Below are positions 47,101 to 50,100 of a DNA stretch of 64,000 nucleotides, piece after piece. The DNA is taken from positions 6,338,501-6,402,500 of the forward strand of contig OZ038530.1 in the NCBI GenBank assembly GCA_964036665.1, in the 5' to 3' direction. The translations under genes and the position numbers were made by a program. Within the stretch, counting starts at the first letter, position 1. Every line of letters begins with the position of its first letter. The stretch is from Gordius sp. MW1 (taxonomy: Eukaryota > Nematomorpha > Gordioida > Gordea > Gordiidae). The notes under the pieces were generated by a model. That model made no database searches and had not been told where the DNA came from. It was given only the letters and a program-made list of their open reading frames with translations.

Positions 47101-50100
47101 ATGGGTCAAAAAGAGAAGAAGTTTCAAGGATAAAGATTCAGGCCAACAAAATCGAACCTATAAAAGCCCAACGAAAATCGATACACACCAGAACATTGCT
47201 TTCAGAATGTTTCTCACGCAGAACGTTATTTTTTCCCGAACGTTACTCCAAATAGTTCCTTCCTCCAATACTTAAGAGAACTAGAGAATTTCCCACATTA
47301 GAATCTAGTTTTTCCCCCCTGTTTTATCGCTAGAAATTATATTCCCGCGTTATTATCATTGTACTGTAATTCGTTTCGTGGTTACATAGTTATATATACC
47401 TATCGTTGTTATTGGAAGCGAAAGTGGCAAAATAAATTATTTGGAAATTGATATTAAAGGTGCCAATACTTCTCCCATTTTCCGAGATAAAACACCCCCG
47501 CCCCTAGTGTTGAGACGCGACAGTAGTTCTGAAATACAACACTTTATATTCGCTGTATTAGATTATATTGATTATAATTATTATTTTTTATCAAGGCTAT
47601 TGTATTAAAAAATATAAGACATTTATTTATTTAAATTTTAAAAAATTTATCATAAAATTTTGAACGAACGTGAACGCGTTTTTAAGATCGATTTTTGTTA
47701 ATGAACGTTGAACGCTAACGCGTCCGATTTTTTTTAAAAATTTTACAGCACTACTAATATATATCATAAGGTTTTAGGTGAAGTTTTTATGTGTTATATC
47801 AATTTTACCGTAACAGGTAAGGCACATTTTAAGGTACTTGGAGGCACGACCGAACTTGCAACAGTTCATAGCTAGATTGGTGAGGAAGGCGTATATGCTG
47901 AACGATTTTTCCAGAAGCAAAGCTCTAGAAGCCATGCTCCACGTTAGGCTACACTCATCAGCGCCACCATGTTCAGTCGCGAATTGTTCTGTTGTTTGGA
48001 GGCCCTTAATCGATAGTTTGGTCAAAAGGTTTCATAGTTAAATATATAAAAACTCATACCTCCGCCACACATCTCAAGGAAAATTTGCAGCGTTCGTGGA
48101 GGTTATCTATTTGATAGAGGGAAATGGGATAATTGATCATCGATTGGTTGTTCTCAACGATAATATTATCATCGCTCGCCACATGGGTATTACACAACTT
48201 CATATCTTTCCCACTTTTCTTTCCACATTTCCCTTTGACTTTTTTGTCCTCCCTGCTCTTTGGAATGAGTTTATTAACAGAAACACTAGCTTCGACCCAA
48301 TCCTTTCGCTTACGTTGAGCTTTATTTTTCACTTTTTTGTCGGTTGAAATTTCATCCTCGCTCGTTCCACAATCATTATCAATATCCCGATGCGTTTTGT
48401 GCCCAATTAGTAGTAGGGGGTCTTGATTGATTGGCACGTAAACATCGGCTAGGAGATATGTGGCCGACACAAAAAGTTGAAGAATTTGTAACCTGTTCCC
48501 TTGTAATTTATTATTAAGTCCCAAAGCATCGTTCACCAATTCCCGACATTTCTGGAGCAAGAGCACTAATGTCATGTAAGTCTGTGCATCATTCTCATCC
48601 CACCCTGAAGAGGACATTTCAGGGTTTCTATCGAGTGATTTCATGTTAAGAGCGACGCGGTATAACAAAAATGCAACGGGTAAAGAGTAAGGATTTACGA
48701 CATTCTCTAAGGGCGGTGCTTCAGTGTGATGTTGTGAGGTGTTGGAAACACTTTTTGCACACTTGTCTGCCTTATTAATTTCCACAGAGGCGTTATGCAC
48801 TGCAGTTGAGAGAGGAAATTGGTGATTAAAGTTTTCAACAAGGCTAGACAAGTCATACAACTTGACTACATCATCGTCCTGTCCTTTAAATAACCAGTAG
48901 GTGTGCCCTTCTTGAGTACATTTCATTCGTATGAAAGAAAGAATGTTGCGCGCCAAATCTTGTATTAAGTTTGGATTAAAAGTATGGCAATAGTCTTCTT
49001 TACAAGAACTATTAGGGGCAACAAATTTCAATTGTTGTGGTATTTCTTCAGTCTTAAACATTTCATATTTTTTAACTATCCCATCTAGATGGTAACACAT
49101 CATTAATTCAGGTACATTGCACATTAAATTATCCAGCCAGTAATCTAAACCAGTCAACACGTTAATAGGAGGTTTTTTTAAATCCCTGCAAAATTAATAA
49201 TAATAGGCTAGGTTAAAAAGTACCTGAGGCGAAGACTAACTGCTGGGTACTTACCACCACCAAATATAGGAAGATCGGAATGTATTAGCATCCTTAAATC
49301 TTCAAACTTCCACAAATAATTATTATCTGTCTCTTTAAAATTGTCTTTTAAAATGCATGGCACAATTGAATCTTCAATATTATCTGTAGGATGAAAGTGT
49401 GCATCATTTTGATTCAAATCAAAGATATTGGATATTAATTTAGTTAAACTATCTTCATAGGCTTTATGACTTTTAGGTGACTTATAATCTAGACAAAGGT
49501 CTGAAAACTTCATTAATAGTATATATACTTGATAGGTTTATTATATTGTCAGGTTTATGTTTTACACCAGCTTTTGACTCTATCATCAATCTTTGAAAAG
49601 GCCATTCAATGGGTACTGGCTTATCATAAATTAATGACATTAGACTTTGACACAAATGAGGATTTTGTGGTGAATTTTGAGGATATTCTATATTTTGATA
49701 TAGATCTAAAATTTCTTCTTGGCTCATCAAAAAAATCTTATTTATAAATCTATTGATAAAATTATTGTTTTCCCATAAATTATCTTTAAGTGCACCATTA
49801 GCTCTTTCTACCATTGGTCTGGATTTACTATTCATAAAAAAATTAATATTAAACGTTATTTACCCAAGCAATAGACACTTTACTAGCAATGTGTCATAAT
49901 CAATCTCCTCCAGTTCATCAGGTGAAAGCATATCTTTTTTCTATTATAAACAAAATTAATATCAATATGATTATAAAACCTGTTCTACTTCTTTAAAAAG
50001 TTGTTCTACAACAAAATTTTGAAAATTTTCCCACACTGATTCCTTTTTCAGTTAAAAATATTGTTATAAAATATTTACTTTATTGTCTCTATACATTTTT

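Larger units (their letters stand above)
37023..47541. mobile_element. Composite, repeatedly inverted Ty3/gypsy-type LTR retrotransposon
   Basis: The whole 10,519-bp block starts TGTCATATCC, ends ATACAACA, and is flanked by a single 5-bp duplication, CTTTA (37,018-37,022 and 47,542-47,546). Inside, orientation alternates: plus LTR part (37,023-37,380), minus LTR and 3' region (37,384-39,894), plus 3' region and LTR (39,895-41,458), minus LTR and 3' region (41,463-43,986), plus RNase H to 3' LTR (43,988-47,541). Gag, protease and most of the reverse transcriptase are absent. It looks like one integration of an already rearranged cDNA. Confidence 0.85.
34623..47752 (+). mobile_element. hAT transposon in EDRF1 intron 9, with nested insertions
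   Basis: It is bounded by a perfect 8-bp duplication, ACTAATAT, at 34,615-34,622 and 47,753-47,760. The ends TAGTGTTTTAAA and TTTTACAGCACT are imperfect inverted repeats, and GAACG-type subterminal repeats occur at both ends (34,640-34,710; 47,660-47,725). Its own sequence is only 34,623-35,139, about 36,486-37,022 and 47,542-47,752; the rest is a family-A block and an LTR-retrotransposon composite. Confidence 0.85.
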
